Positions 11,119-23,581 are shown, counted from the stretch's first letter. The stretch is DNA of 64,000 nucleotides from Clavelina lepadiformis (GCF_947623445.1 NC_135244.1:4712001-4776000), one strand, 5' to 3'. A program made the numbers and translations. Notes: generated by a model from the sequence alone, not told the origin.

Positions 11119-14100
11119 CTAAAGCAGAGTTACTTTTGGCGCATCTTCTGCTGTCGATTTAAATCCGGTTACCAGTGGCAAATCGCTTTGATAGGTTGAA
11201 GACTTCTTTTGTTTTCGGCAAGCAAAGCAGATGACACCTAACAACACAGCAAGGAAGAATACTCCAAGTACTATCGAAATGGCGATTGTTGCTTGTCTCC
11301 ATTGATAAATAGATTCTTCACAATGAATGCCGCCGAACTGCGGTTGACATCTGAAAAACGGCAGAATTAATCATTCAGTGTCTTTTACAAAGTTGAGCTT
11401 GACTTATTTATTTATTTGTCTGTAGATGTAAGCTGAAAGGTACTACAGCTGTTACAGCAAGAAATACTGCGTAAAGCCAATATAAACGTTCTACGTAACT
11501 TTTATAATGGAGTTAAATTGTCATGAGCTTCATTTAAAACACAAAAAGAATTTATAAAGCAGTAAATGACCAGTGTATGTACCTGCAGTGGGTGGAGTTT
11601 CCATCAACGTAACACTCTCCACCATTTAAGCACTTTGCACTATCACAGAAGTTTTCGCAAAGTCTTCCGGGCCTGTTGTGCGTAACACAAGGTATTATAG
11701 TTAGACAAAGTTACAAGTCTTTTCACGAACGTAGTTTAAACGGAACATGTTTCGCAGCATCTTACTACCGAGGTTACAATCTTTGATGTTTAATCATTCA
11801 CTTGGAAGAATACGTTAAATTAAAAATTATGAACTAGCTTATGGCCAAAAAAAAAATTCACCTGTTAGGGCTTACGTCTTGAAACCCTTCGTTGCAAGAG
11901 CATGTAAAACCGCCATCTATGTTTATGCATCTTGCATGAAAACTACAGTCATTGGTGCCAGCAGTAGAGCACTCATCTACATCTGTTGGGAAAGAATAGC
12001 TGTCTAATTAAATTCAGAAGTAAGCAGCAATCTTATATTAAAACTTATTCTAAAAATTTTCGCTTAAAGTTAAAACATACAGTAATATGAAGCAGCATAC
12101 CTTTTACCGCAATATTTGAAAAATTGCCCGTTGCATTAAGCTGAGTTTCTAAGAGACCACCAAGTGAAGTGGCAGTATGTTTAAGCGCATCAGTATCTGC
12201 AAAAACCAAGTCGCCGTCGACAACAACTGAACCTTTTGAGAGCTTGTTGATCTTGAATGTATGGAAACCATACTTTCCAAAGAGCGAGGAAAGCTACACA
12301 AATATTTAGATACATTCATTGGAATGTGTCACAAAAACTTTAAAAATGGTACACACGTTTTAGTTGATTACAAGAACGTTACAAAAAAGGTAGTTAACAG
12401 CACTGTTACCAATTCAATAAGTGATGAAATAAAGACGAGTGCCTCATCCGATTTAATGTCTTCATAAGCTTGTACATACTCTGCATTCATGGTGAACTGC
12501 GCATTATAAGTTTTTAATGAAACGCATGTACCATTCTTTTCTTGTTGATTTTCAGAACATGATACCGCTGTAGTTGCGTCTTCTCTAAAAGCTGGTGTAC
12601 CAACATTGGGTAAGGTAGTGTTTCTTACTGTTTCTTCCATACCCTGATCTATAGTCAATGACTCCTGTGTGGTCAGTTCATCTGTACCCGTTGTTTTGTA
12701 TACTGACAACATTCTAGTGACAGTTGTTACATCTGGTATTACAGCTGGCTCAGTTTTAGTGGAAGTGTCTATGAATGACGTTGATCTTACAGTCGTTTCA
12801 ATCTTTGTTGGTTCATTGGATGACCTTGCTTCAGCAGTGGGAGTCATTGATTCTTGTGTTATTAGATCATCTGCATCTGATGTTTTTTCTACTGACAACA
12901 TTTCAGTGGCAGTTGTTACATCTAATATAACAGCTGACTCAGTTTTAATGGAAGTGTCCATGAGAGGTATAGGTGTTTCATCCATTTCAATTTTTGTTGT
13001 TTCATCCATTGGCAATGCTTCAGCAGTAGCAGTCATTGATTCTTGTGTTGCCAGTTCATCTGCAGCCGTTACTTTTTCTACTGACAACATTTCAGTGGCA
13101 GTTGTTACATCTAATATAACAGCTGACTCAGATTTAGTGGAAGTGTCCATGGGAGGTGTTGATGTTTCATCCATTTCAATCTGTGTTGTTTCATCCATTA
13201 GCAATGCTTCAGCAGTAGCAGTCATTGATTCTTGTGTTGCTGGTTCCTCTGCATCTGTTGTTTTGTCTACTGACAATATTTCAGTGGCAGTTGTTACATC
13301 TAATACAACAGCTGATTCAGTTTTAGTGGAAGTTTCTATGGGAGGTGTTGATGTTTCATCCATTTCAATCTGTGTTGTTTCATCCATTAGCAATGCTTCA
13401 GCAGTAGGAGTCATTGATTCTTGTGTTGCAAGTTCATCTGCCGCCGTTACTTTTTCTACTGACAACATTTCAGTGGCAGTTGTTACATCTAATATAACAG
13501 CTGATTCAGTTTTAATGGAAGTGTCCATGGGAGGTGTTGATGTTTCATCCTTTACAATCTGTGTTGTTTCATCCATTAGCAATGCTTCAGCAGTAGCAGT
13601 CATTGATTCTTGTGTTGCCAGTTCATCTGCCGCCGTTACTTTTTCTACTGACAACATTTCAGTGGCAGTTGTTACATCTAATATAACAGCTGATTCAGTT
13701 TTAGCGGAAATGTCCATGGGAGGTGTTGATGCATCCATTTCAATCTGTGTTGTTTCATCCAATGGCAATGTTTCAGCAGTAGGAGTCATTGATTCTTGTG
13801 TTGCCAGTTCATCTGCCGCCGTTACTTTTTCTACTGACAACATTTCAGTTGCAGTTGTTACATCTAATATAACAGCTGATTCAGATTTAGTGGAAGTGTC
13901 CATGGGAGGTGTTGATGTTTCATCGATTTCAATCTGTGTTGTTTCATCCATTAGCAATGCTTCAGCAGTAGCAGTCATTGATTCTTGTGTTGCCAGTTCA
14001 TCTGCAGCCGTTACCTTTTCTACTGACAACATTTCAGTGGCAGTTGTTACATCTAATATAACAGCTGACTCAGTTTTAGTGGAAGTGTCCATGGGAGGTA

Positions 14101-17100
14101 TAGATGTTTCATCCATTGCAATCTTTGTTGTTTCATCCATTAGCAATGCTTCAGCAGTAGGAGTCATTGATTCTTGTGTTGCCAGTTCATCTGCCGCCGT
14201 TACTTTTTCTACTGACAACATTTCAGTGGCAGTTGTTACATCTAATCTAACAGCTGATTCAGATTTAGTGGAAGTGTCCATGGGAGGTGTTGATGTTTCA
14301 TCCATTTCAATCTGTGTTGTTTCATCCATTAGCAATGCTTCAGCAGTAGGAGTCATTGATTCTTGTGTTGCCAGTTCATCTGCCGCCGTTACTTTTTCTA
14401 CTGACAACATTTCAGTTGCAGTTGTTACATCTAATATAACAGCTGACTCAGATTTAGTGGAAGTGTCCATGGGAGGTGTTGATGTTTCATCGATTTCAAT
14501 CTGTGTTGTTTCATCCATCAGCAATGCTTCAGCAGTAGCTGTCATTGATTCTTGTGTTGCAAGTTCATCTGCCGCCGTTACTTTTTCTACTGACAACATT
14601 TCAGTGGCAGTTGTTACATCTAATATAACAGCTGACTCAGATTTAGTGGAAGTGTCCATGGGAGGTGTTGATGTTTCATCCATTTCAATCTGTGTTGTTT
14701 CATCCATTAGCAATGCTTCAGCAGTAGGAGTCATTGATTCTTGTGTTGCAAGTTCATCTGCAGCCGTTACTTTTTCTACTGACAACATTTCAGTGGCAGT
14801 TGTTACATCTAATATAACAGCTGATTCAGATTTAGTGGAAGTGTCCATGGGAGGTGTTGATGTTTCATCCTTTTCAATCTGTGTTGTTTCATCCATTAGC
14901 AATGCTTCAGCAGTAGCAGTCATTGATTCTTGTGTTGCCAGTTCATCTGCAGCCGTTATGTTTTCTACTGACAACATTTCAGTTGCAGTTGTTACATCTA
15001 ATATAACAGCTGACTCAGATTTAGTGGAAGTGTCCATGGTAGGTGTTGATGTTTCATCCTTTTCAATCTGTGTTGTTTCATCCATTAGCAATGCTTCAGC
15101 AGTAGCAGTCATTGATTCTTGTGTTGCCAGTTCATCTGCCGCCGTTACTTTTTCTACTGACAACATTTCAGTGGCAGTTGTTACATCTAATATAACAGCT
15201 GATTCAGTTTTAGTGGAAGTGTCCATGGGAGGTGTTGATGTTTCATCCATTGCAATCTGTGTTGTTTCATCCATTAGCAATGCTTCAGCAGTAGCAGTCA
15301 TTGATTCTTGTGTTGCAAGTTCATCTGCCGCCGTTACTTTTTCTACTGACAACGTTTCAGTGGCAGTTGTTACATCTAATATAACAGCTGACTCAGATTT
15401 AGTGGAAGTGTCCATGGTAGGTGTTGATGTTTCATCCATTTCAATCTGTGTTGTTTCATCCATTAGCAATGCTTCAGCAGGAGCAGTCATTGATTCTTGT
15501 GTTGCCAGTTCATCTGCCGCCGTTACTTTTTCTACTGACAACATTTCAGTGGCAGTTGTTACATCTAATATAACAGCTGATTCAGTTTTAATGGAAGTGT
15601 CCATGGGAGGTGTTGATGTTTCATCCTTTTCAATCTGTGTTGTTTCATCCATTAGCAATGCTTCAGCAGTAGCAGTCATTGATTCTTGTGTTGCCAGTTC
15701 ATCTGCAGCCGTTACCTTTTCTACTGACAACATTTCAGTGGCAGTTGTTACATCTAATATAACAGCTGGCTCAGTTTTAGTGGAAGTGTCCATGGGAGGC
15801 ATTGTTGTTTCATCCATTTCAAATTTTGTTGTTTCATCAAATGGCAATGCTTCAGAAGTGGGAGTCATTGATTCTTCTGTTGCTGGTATTTCTGCATCTG
15901 TTGTTTTGTCTAGTGACAACATTTCAGTGGCAGTTGTTACATCTAATATAACAGCTGGCTCAATTTTAGTGGAAGTGTCCATGGGAAGCATTGTTGTTTC
16001 ATCCAATGGCCTTGCTTCAGCAGTAGTAATCAATGATTCTTGTGTTGTGGAATCATCTCCATATGTCATAGTAGTTTGACTTTCTGTAAAGGCATCTATT
16101 GTATAATTGTCGTAAGTGTCATAGAAGTCTCCAGGGTAGTATGCACCGTATTCCGTGTTGTCATAGCCATAAGAATCGCTTCCGTTTGATTCATTGGTGA
16201 CCTGGCGTTTAAGTCTTATTTCGTGCAGGTCTTCCGCGTTATTTTTTGACAGTGAACTAGAGATTGCCAAGATAATTTTATCCCTGCCATTGTATATTTG
16301 ATGGTCATTGTTATTTTTGCTTTGGTAGACTTCACACTGGCTACCAATAAAACCCGAATAGCATACGCAGTAATTGAAGATAAGTGTCCCATGGCCGTTG
16401 CAATCTGCTATAAATACAAGTACAAAGCCATTTGTAAAGTTTAGTATGTAAAACCATAGAGTCATAAAACTTAGAGAGGTTTTCGTAAATTTAAGCGGAA
16501 TGCATTTTAAGCGTCTTACTTGATGCTGTTGACACCACTTTTCGATTCAAAATTCCGCATTCTACTTGAGCTGTAAAAGATTTATAAAATTCGTTTTTAA
16601 AACGTCATAAATGTGGTAAAACAAAAATCAGTACTATTTGTTGTCAATTCCGCCATTTGCATGCATTTGCAACGCAGTGTCAGAAGCACTAGAACACCCT
16701 TCGGCCACTACATGGAACACTTTTGAAGATATTACGATTTTGAAGAGACTATTTGTCATGGAACACTTCTGATGTAATTGATGACATTCATAGCACCCCC
16801 ATGATCATCATATCGCAGCTTATGGCTTTTGTTGCGGTTATACCGGTCAACAACGTCTTGGCGAGTATTAAAATTTTTTATGTTGTTTAGACTTTAGAGT
16901 AAGGGATAAGTGCTGAATTAAGCTGACCTTCGAAAAGATGAGCTGAGCTGTCAGTACGTATATATACCGAACAAACGAAATTTGTAATAATAATGTAGTT
17001 TATTTATGATTTACTTTTAATTTGTCTTAACACTTGCCCTTCGCTTTAACAATTCATCAAGTTTGTCAATCAAAAAAAAAGAAACGTTACCGGTGTCACG

Positions 17101-17246
17101 GCAAACAAAATCGCTACAACACGTGCAGAAACATTAAATCGCTTTAAGCAATTTGCTAAAATTACCGAGCACTCACCTGATGATGAATATAGGACGATCA
17201 GGGCCACACCCGTTAAAGCGTAACTTAAAGCTAGACGATCCTGCAT
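11119..17246 (-). CDS. Membrane mucin with SEA and EGF domains and acidic tandem repeats
   Basis: Six exons on the minus strand: 17246-17177, 16407-12410, 12293-12101, 11982-11862, 11672-11583, 11350-11119. All junctions are GT-AG and keep frame, giving 1,567 residues. Order: signal peptide (residues 1-23); partial EGF with four cysteines (about 25-50); RLKR at 88-91, a furin-type site; about 17.5 Thr/Glu/Asp-rich 63-residue repeats (about 170-1280); SEA domain (about 1315-1420) with the autoproteolysis motif GSVVV at 1377-1381; calcium-binding EGF starting DVDEC (1421-1460); a second EGF (about 1461-1501); membrane segment 1511-1535; 32-residue cytosolic tail. The EGF-SEA-EGF-TM order is that of the MUC3/12/17/13 group, which forms cell-surface glycocalyx with a non-covalently held ectodomain. 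The repeat is unusually acidic. Orthology to any one vertebrate mucin is not claimed. Confidence 0.9.
12640..15990 (-). repeat. 189-bp coding tandem repeat array (about 17.5 units)
   Basis: Period 189 bp, exactly 63 codons, for example from the CTGACAA at 13081 to that at 13270. Each unit carries AVILDVTTATE, LSVEKVTAADELATQESMT and a DETT...DTSTK linker. Interior units are nearly identical. The outermost ones (first, 15th, 17th, partial 18th) are the most diverged, the usual sign of homogenisation by unequal exchange. One unit lacks one codon. Because the period is a multiple of three and the complementary frame has no stops, a 1,136-codon frame also runs on the opposite strand; it is a shadow. 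Confidence 0.95.
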
Positions 17247-19176
17247 GATGTCCTTTTTACTACTTCTACAAAAACAAATTTTTAGTCATAATTAGTCGGA
17301 TGAACAATACCTTATTTAGGTTATTTAGTCATGCTCTAATCTAAGGTTATACGGTACCGCGCCTTATCCAGCGTCATAACTCCTGTTATAAATATTAGTC
17401 GGTCTGTATAAGTTTTAAACAAAGATTATGTTCTATCTTATTTTAGACTAGCAACACGTAATATGGTCTCATCTGTCCTTATGAAAAAAAATTCGTCTTA
17501 AAAACGATTCTGTAATATTGAAGCTCATTGAACGATGCTTGAACACTGAGTACGCGTCTTTCCATAATACTTCATATCTGTGACGTAATCATTACGAAGA
17601 TCTTGTACTTTTTTGCAAACACTGTTTTTTCCTTTCACTACAACAAATTACGGTGGAAGATTTATACGCAACCGTAGCACTGTTTTTTTAAATTACTACA
17701 CTACCACGAAAGTTAGTTTTGTCAGGATTTTACGCTAAACCTAGTGTATAAGGGCTACCTAAAAATTCGCTGGGAGCAGACACAAGTTTAACTTCAAATA
17801 CGTTTTGCTATGGAATATTTCCTTTCAGTCTTTTCCACTCTCAAGTAGACTGATAATTACCTAATTAAATATTATGGTATAATGATTTGAAAATATTTTG
17901 CTCTTTTTTCATTACAGAACAAACCAACATTTGCTGCTTGCCTCTCATGGGAGAATCACTAAATGACCGTAATGCATGCCATATCCCCCAAAATAAGCCG
18001 TGATACTATAAATCATGCTGAAAAAAAGACTGTCTACACTACAGACCCTATCTTATCTCATGATTAATACGGTATATAGCAGTCGCATTTCTTGATATAG
18101 TTTTAATGCACGTTTATTTATTAAGGCTGTCAATCCTGCTGACTTGCTTCGGGTAAACACTGAATGCGTAATTCTCACCTAACGAGCAAATTATCCTCGT
18201 CTGGGATCCAGGTAGTCCCACATAAGAAATGAAAAGTTTATATCAGCCTCGCAAGTCACGGGAAGTGCTGAATAGAATTACTCTTGTGAGAATAGTTATT
18301 ACGTTGACCGTTGACCTAAGCTATACACTTGCAACACTTAACTAGCCTTAAGTGGATCGCATCTTTGACGTCGCTTTGCGAGATCGCGTCCCTTAGCGAC
18401 TTGTTCTAATTACAACGCCTGACGCGTAAAAGTGACATGCTTGGTTAACATTCAAATCGCCAATGTCACGTCAGCGACAGCTCATTATCACAGGACAATG
18501 ACGTATTATTTCATCAACGACAAAGTATTCGTGCCGAGCCCATCTTAGAGCTATGCTACAATTCCTGCTTCCACGCTGTTATCAATGTTAATCGCGGCAA
18601 CCTGCATTTTTTTAGGCATCGCAATTTGCCTCCGGTCAAAAATAATCTGTAGTTTGTACTCACGTCACCAAAAGTATGATGCGGTTGTCAATTACTTTAA
18701 CCTTTCATATAAAGCGGTTACAGTAATATATATCAATTCGACCGTATATATATCTATATAAGTTATATCATATTCAATATTCATGTTACTAAAGCTACCG
18801 TGTGTAGTACACTGTTGTGCGTGACATGTTGCTTTGAGATAAAATGCCCCGGTTTAGTTGAACGTGCATTCGCTACATTTCGAATCGGTTTCCCAAAATT
18901 GCCGTTTCATCGTGTTTGTAGCCAGAAGGCAGGAATAGTTCAGCGCTTCACGATAATAACGGACGCAGTGAAGGTTGAATTGAAATTATTGAAAACTTAT
19001 TGCGCCGAGGCATCCGAGTGCTCACTGGAAAAACTAAACCAGTAATTAGCCGATACTCGTTATAGGAAACAAAGTTTAACACAAATTAAACATGGATGTG
19101 AACTTACGGGCGTAGAACCAATAAATAAAATGAAGTCTAAAACGCAAGGTTTCTGTAGTGTACTTTAGTACTTATA

Positions 19177-19204
19177 ACTTTGGTCTATTATAACAGACCA
19201 AAGT
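19177..19204. repeat. Short perfect hairpin
   Basis: ACTTTGGTCT and its exact reverse complement AGACCAAAGT are separated by 8 bases. It may be the core of a small palindromic repeat; no function is implied. Confidence 0.4.
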
Positions 19205-20553
19205 ATAATTATATAAATGCATTTTATTAGACACGTTAAGCGAAGCACGTTCTTATAAATGCATTTTTAAGTTAGATTATGTTTTCTTTGCTTCGCTACG
19301 TTTTGTAGGTAATGATTAGCCCTCTGATGTTTTAGTGCTTAAAGTGCTTTAAAGTTAAAGTTACCAAAATCACTTGGGGGTAAATGAAATTTTAATAACA
19401 ATATTTAGCCAAGACAGTAAAACATATTCTTAGTTATTTTCTTGACTTCATTTGTGTTCGTTCTGCTGGTAAACCTAACTGTCACAACTTTACTCCTACA
19501 TATTGATAAAAAAAAGCAACAATGTTTGTATCGCAGAAATATCATATCACAATCGAATACAACGGGCTTGTTATTTTCCGTGCAAACTTTGAAATATAAA
19601 TGTTGTGACAAGTTTCTTCGTGTTTTAATGACTCTTTCACCCAATTTGGTTTTCTCGTGGTTTGGTCATTCGCTGTTATCAGCACGTATATTCAACGATT
19701 CAAAATTCATTAATTTGACACTATTTTAGCGTTTCTTGTTGGTAAGATTTAGCTCAAAATAGAAAATAACGATAACATGCCCACGTAAAGCGTTCTATGA
19801 TAAATATTCAGCCTTTCTCAACTTAAACAATCTCTGTAAATTATATAAAAATGCCGAAGAGAATTTCGTTTCCTCTTATTATTCTTCCTCATTTCCAGGT
19901 ATCGAATACGTCATCATCGTAAAATGCACCCAACTCTATTGTAGATCGCGCGATTTAGAATCTAAGTCGTAAGCTCATACCTTGAAGCATACCACGCGCA
20001 TAAACATGATGTAATCGGTGAAGACCAAAACGTTATTTGCTTTTTCTTAAAAACTTGCTTCATTGAAATAAATAAGACACCTTTCAATTGTGTTTTAAAA
20101 TCTTGATCCTGAAAACAACTAGCCTACATTTTGCTTTCACAACAGTAGTAGTTTAAAATATACAACCCAGCCGCCGACTCATTTGCGTTAACAGTTTAGA
20201 AGTTTTGCATGTAGAGCACGTGACAACACCTTTTCTATTAAAGCTTGTACCGAGCGAATATTCTTGTAGTCGCTTGATTAACTTAAGCTCTAGCCGTCTT
20301 ATATGGAGGTAAACGTCTAACGAACTTGCGCCCGTCAAATCTACATCAATTAATTATTCATATCAGCAGCACCAACAAAATATTGAGAACCTCATGATAA
20401 ACATTTCGTGCTAAAATTGGCAAGCCGCTTTCGTGAATTGAACCCGAATAACCTTTGCAAAAACTTGCGAGTTACGTAAACTTACTTATAAAAATATAGC
20501 TATTGCGAGACTATTAACAAATACACGAACGGAAAAAATGTAATCTTTGATCG

Positions 20554-20580
20554 TGTAATGTAATGTAATGTAAATGTAAT
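20554..20580 (+). repeat. TAATG microsatellite
   Basis: GTAATGTAATGTAATGTAAATG: three clean pentanucleotide units followed by one imperfect unit. Confidence 0.7.
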
Positions 20581-20968
20581 CGAATCTTTGTGTTTATCTT
20601 GATTTTTCAAACGTTGGACCCTCAAAAGAACTGCCATTATTTGAACCTGCTGTGACACGGACCGACAGAGAACATCGCTTTGTTGCTGATGGTGGCTCTC
20701 GATGAGTTCCGTTGTCTCATAGTAAACTGTTGAGGAAATCAAAAGAAACCTTGAGTGTACAACCCTGTAATAACATGACGATGATAGATTTTTTCTGGAT
20801 CTAGCATATACATTGATCGTGGTCTCTCTTCTAATTGTAAGTCAATGTCATAATGAAAACGTAATTGAAACAAGACCTATATTTGATGTTCTACAATCGT
20901 TTCATAATTGTTTCGGCGTGTCTAAATTGTCGTATACGGCCTTACAAAAAATGTTGTGCATGGCGTTT

Positions 20969-21040
20969 TAAAAGTGCACACCATAAATTTGCAGATACTG
21001 CAGGTATAAATACGATACTGCATTTCATTTTAAGGCGTTT
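20969..21040. repeat. Dispersed repeat, copy matching 43288-43362
   Basis: AAAAGTGCACACCATAAATT, then a short variable stretch, GTATAAATAC, and CATTTCATTTTAAGGCGTTT. The same order of blocks occurs at 43288-43362 in the same orientation. Substitutions and small indels separate the copies. Family unknown. Confidence 0.55.
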
Positions 21041-21827
21041 TACAGCTTTATTGCTGTTATTCTGGTAGGCGCACAAAGATGTTGGTACGGTTTGTGCATT
21101 TCTCAGTGCCCGAACCTTTGTTGATGACAAGTTTATAACTTGATACGTTTAAAAACTTTTGCTGTAGCAAGTTTTCTCGGCCCAAACTAAGAAAAACAGA
21201 AGGCCAAGTTTCTTGGAGCTTTATTTCTCAACGAAAATCGGTCTAGTCATATTCCTACTTATCGTGAATATAAGTGCGTATTGTAATCGCGTAAGCGTGT
21301 TGCCTATAGTGCACAAGAAGTCTAACTGTAGTAGACTATACTCACTCTTATGAACACCTTGTTATGGGTTACAGTCTTCAAGGGTTACACTCCATACAGT
21401 AGGCCTACCTGCCAATATTTTAAAAGCTCGTTGTGCATCTGTAAGTTGACTATAGTTATTAAGTTGTAACAACACTACATGCTGGAATAGTCCTTTAATT
21501 ACGATTCGGTTGACCACAAGCTACTCAATCAATCTTTTTATCATCAGCTACTAACACAATACAAGAAATGAAATACTTGATTTGCAACAAAACGTTTAAT
21601 CCCAGTGCTGTTAAGTCGAGTATGCGGTACATGAATGTGTATACCAGATCATTCAGTAGTTATATCACTATAAAATCAAACTATGTCATTGTGAATGTAA
21701 AAGTATGTGAGAAAACTTGTTTATATAAGGTATTTTGAAACTTGTTTATATAAGGTATTATTTGGATGTCTAGAGGAAGTCTGAATACGTTTCATGTTTA
21801 ACACGATTCTAATTGTTTACGTTACAA

Positions 21828-21935
21828 ATAGATGTAGGTTAAGGTTCAGGTAACATTTAAGTTAGGTTAACAAGCAACTGCGAAAAATAACGATCAACGT
21901 ATAGCCTACAATTTTTTTCTGGGGAAATAGTGGTA
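21828..21935 (+). repeat. Dispersed repeat family member (AAGTTAGGTT type)
   Basis: Contains TAACATTTAAGTTAGGTTAA, CTGCGAAAA and CAATTTTTTTCTGGGGAAAT in the same order as the minus strand of 37045-37195 and, more diverged, 50228-50350 (minus) and 57020-57130 (plus). A non-coding interspersed repeat of unknown class. Confidence 0.4.
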
Positions 21936-22033
21936 ACTAGAAGTAGAATACCTTTGTTTTTGCTGATGGCTGTCTGGACGTATAGCTTTCATAACCACAT
22001 AGGCTTAGTAGATATAGGTTGCCTTATACTGAA

Positions 22034-22435
22034 TACCGTATTTTTTTGAATAGAAACTGCCCTTGAATAGAAACCGCCCTCGAATAGAAACCGCACGATT
22101 TGATTAAAAATAAACAATAGAAGCCGCCCTCGCATAGAAGCAGCAGAATACAATGCTGAAATCGCTTCGGTGTAATATAAAGGTTGTCATTGAGAGCTTG
22201 CACATGCGAAAAACAGCAGTTGTCACATTGTAGTAGTGGTCGGATAATAATAAAATAAAACCTTTTTGTCAAAAGACAGCGCAGAATTTTATTGTCACCT
22301 AATCAACACTACCGGTACTTCATGTAATAAAAAAAGAAGCCGCCTTCGAAAAGAAGTCGCCCTCGAATAGAAGCCGCACAAAACGTTCAAAAATAAAAAA
22401 TAGTAGCCGCGGTTTCTATTCAAGAAAATACGGTA
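22034..22435. mobile_element. MITE with ~28 bp terminal inverted repeats (TA-flanked, Tc1/mariner-like)
   Basis: The left end TACCGTATTTTTTTGAATAG is matched in inverted orientation at 22408-22435 (CTATTCAAGAAAATACGGTA). Both ends sit at TA, the target of Tc1/mariner elements. The interior repeats GAATAGAAGCCGCC-like motifs several times and has no transposase frame. A truncated relative of its right end lies at 36170-36266. It ends 25 bp beyond the stop codon of the rolling-stone-like gene and contains, on the minus strand, an AATAAA at 22293-22288. Confidence 0.8.
22288..22293 (-). terminator. Candidate poly(A) signal inside the MITE
   Basis: AATAAA on the minus strand, about 170 bp downstream of the rolling-stone-like stop codon. 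There are only 25 bp between that stop and the MITE edge, with no signal in between, so transcript end formation probably uses MITE sequence. Confidence 0.45.
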
Positions 22436-22460
22436 TAGCCTATACCAGCAAAGTGGAAGC

Positions 22461-23581
22461 CTATTCAAAAGCATTGTTGGTTTCCCCGCCCATTTCGATA
22501 TTTTCCACAGAACGGTCTTCCAGCGGACTATCCTCAACATCACAAGAGCGCGCTATGAAGGCCCTAAGATGATAAAATCCCCAGTGAAGTATGTGGGCCA
22601 CTGGCATGGCGATCAGGGATGCAACCAACGAGTACAGAACTGCGATTCCAGGGCTGTTTGCCCAGTCTAATGGCGGGTAAACAGCTGATCTAACTCCAGC
22701 ACCATGTAAGATTAACGTAAAAATTGCATAGGTTAGTCCATAGCCAGCGGTATATGGGAAATGCAGAAATCGAAGTGGAATTTTGTTGATGAATAGATCT
22801 ATGAGCAGGAGCAGGTAGGCTACAACATGCTCATGAATATTAAATTGATGAGCAAGAGCTTGAGACGATAGTCTACTAGACAGGAGTCCCCAAAAGAGTA
22901 TGTCTGTGATAAGTGCTCCAGATATAACTGCTTCAAACACTAACCAAACAACTTTGTGAAACCAACGTAAGTCTGCAAGAAAATACATGAGTGGTTTAAC
23001 GTTGGTGAAGCTGATAACGGTAACATCGTGTATTCGGTTTCTGCATGCACAGACATTAACTTGCCAAACCAACAAACTTACCCTACCTTTTCCTTCAGTA
23101 GCAACTCCGTATATTGCTATGCACAAGGCAAGGAATAGATACAAGCAACCGGCAACTTCGCTCCAGTTAGTGAGAAAAATGGCATAGTAAGGTTGAGGAA
23201 TTGTAACTACGTCTGCAATAATCCAGGCTAAAGCATAGCCGAAGATGATGATTCTATATATCAAGTAACCAATTCTGTTTTTTCCCCACTGCCGTGAAAC
23301 ACACGTTGGATTAAACGGATCCGAAACCTGTATTCTTCAGTTTTACTCGTACTATGATTAACTATAGGCTACACTAGATTCAATTGAACATTATACTTTG
23401 ATCTGTAATTATATAACAGGTGTTAAGCTGTTAGCCAAGCTAGAAAAAACGCTGCAAATCGGCCTTGCTTATATTTCAAAGCGTTATTATCACCAACCTG
23501 AGATTCATAGAAGCATGAACCACTGCAGTCTGTAAAGCCAAAATGTTTTACTTTGAACTCAATCCTGCATCCAGCCGTCAT
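22461..23581 (-). CDS. Rolling-stone-like multi-pass membrane protein
   Basis: Three exons: 23581-23498, 23327-23087 and 22972-22461, all GT-AG with phases 0 and 1, giving 278 residues. Motifs of the rolling stone (Rost)/FAR-17a-like family are clear: CVSRQWGKNRIGYLIYR before the first helix, YYAIFLTNWSE, the RWFHKVVWLVFE stretch and VYPPLDWAN near the C-terminal helices. Four to six hydrophobic helices are visible, ending in a short acidic tail (VENIEMGGE). Drosophila Rost acts in myoblast fusion; most animal members are uncharacterised plasma-membrane proteins. The first exon could extend further: the frame stays open for 18 codons upstream to a TACTAG acceptor near 23637, which may be a cis or spliced-leader acceptor. 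The 3' flank is a MITE. Confidence 0.88.

Larger units (their letters stand above)
17247..22033. other. Long gene-poor interval
   Basis: About 4.8 kb with no supported exon. The left end is the presumed promoter of the mucin. It contains a 10-bp-stem hairpin at 19177-19204, a TAATG microsatellite near 20554-20580, a dispersed-repeat copy at 20969-21040 and another near 21828-21935. Frames of 60-95 codons appear on both strands without motifs. Confidence 0.45.

Noticed and set aside
12669-16079. A 1,136-codon open frame on the plus strand, antisense to the mucin
   Set aside because: It covers only the 189-bp repeat array and stays open because the period is a multiple of three and the complementary unit has no stop in that frame. 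The sense strand has signal peptide, splice sites and domains; the antisense has none.
20153-20338. Minus-strand 61-codon frame with RRLELKLIKRLQEYS
   Set aside because: A short charged stretch only; no start context, splice sites or recognisable motif.
22083-22400. Short frames inside the MITE at 22034-22435
   Set aside because: They arise from the element's repetitive GAATAGAAGCCGCC-like units and have no transposase features.
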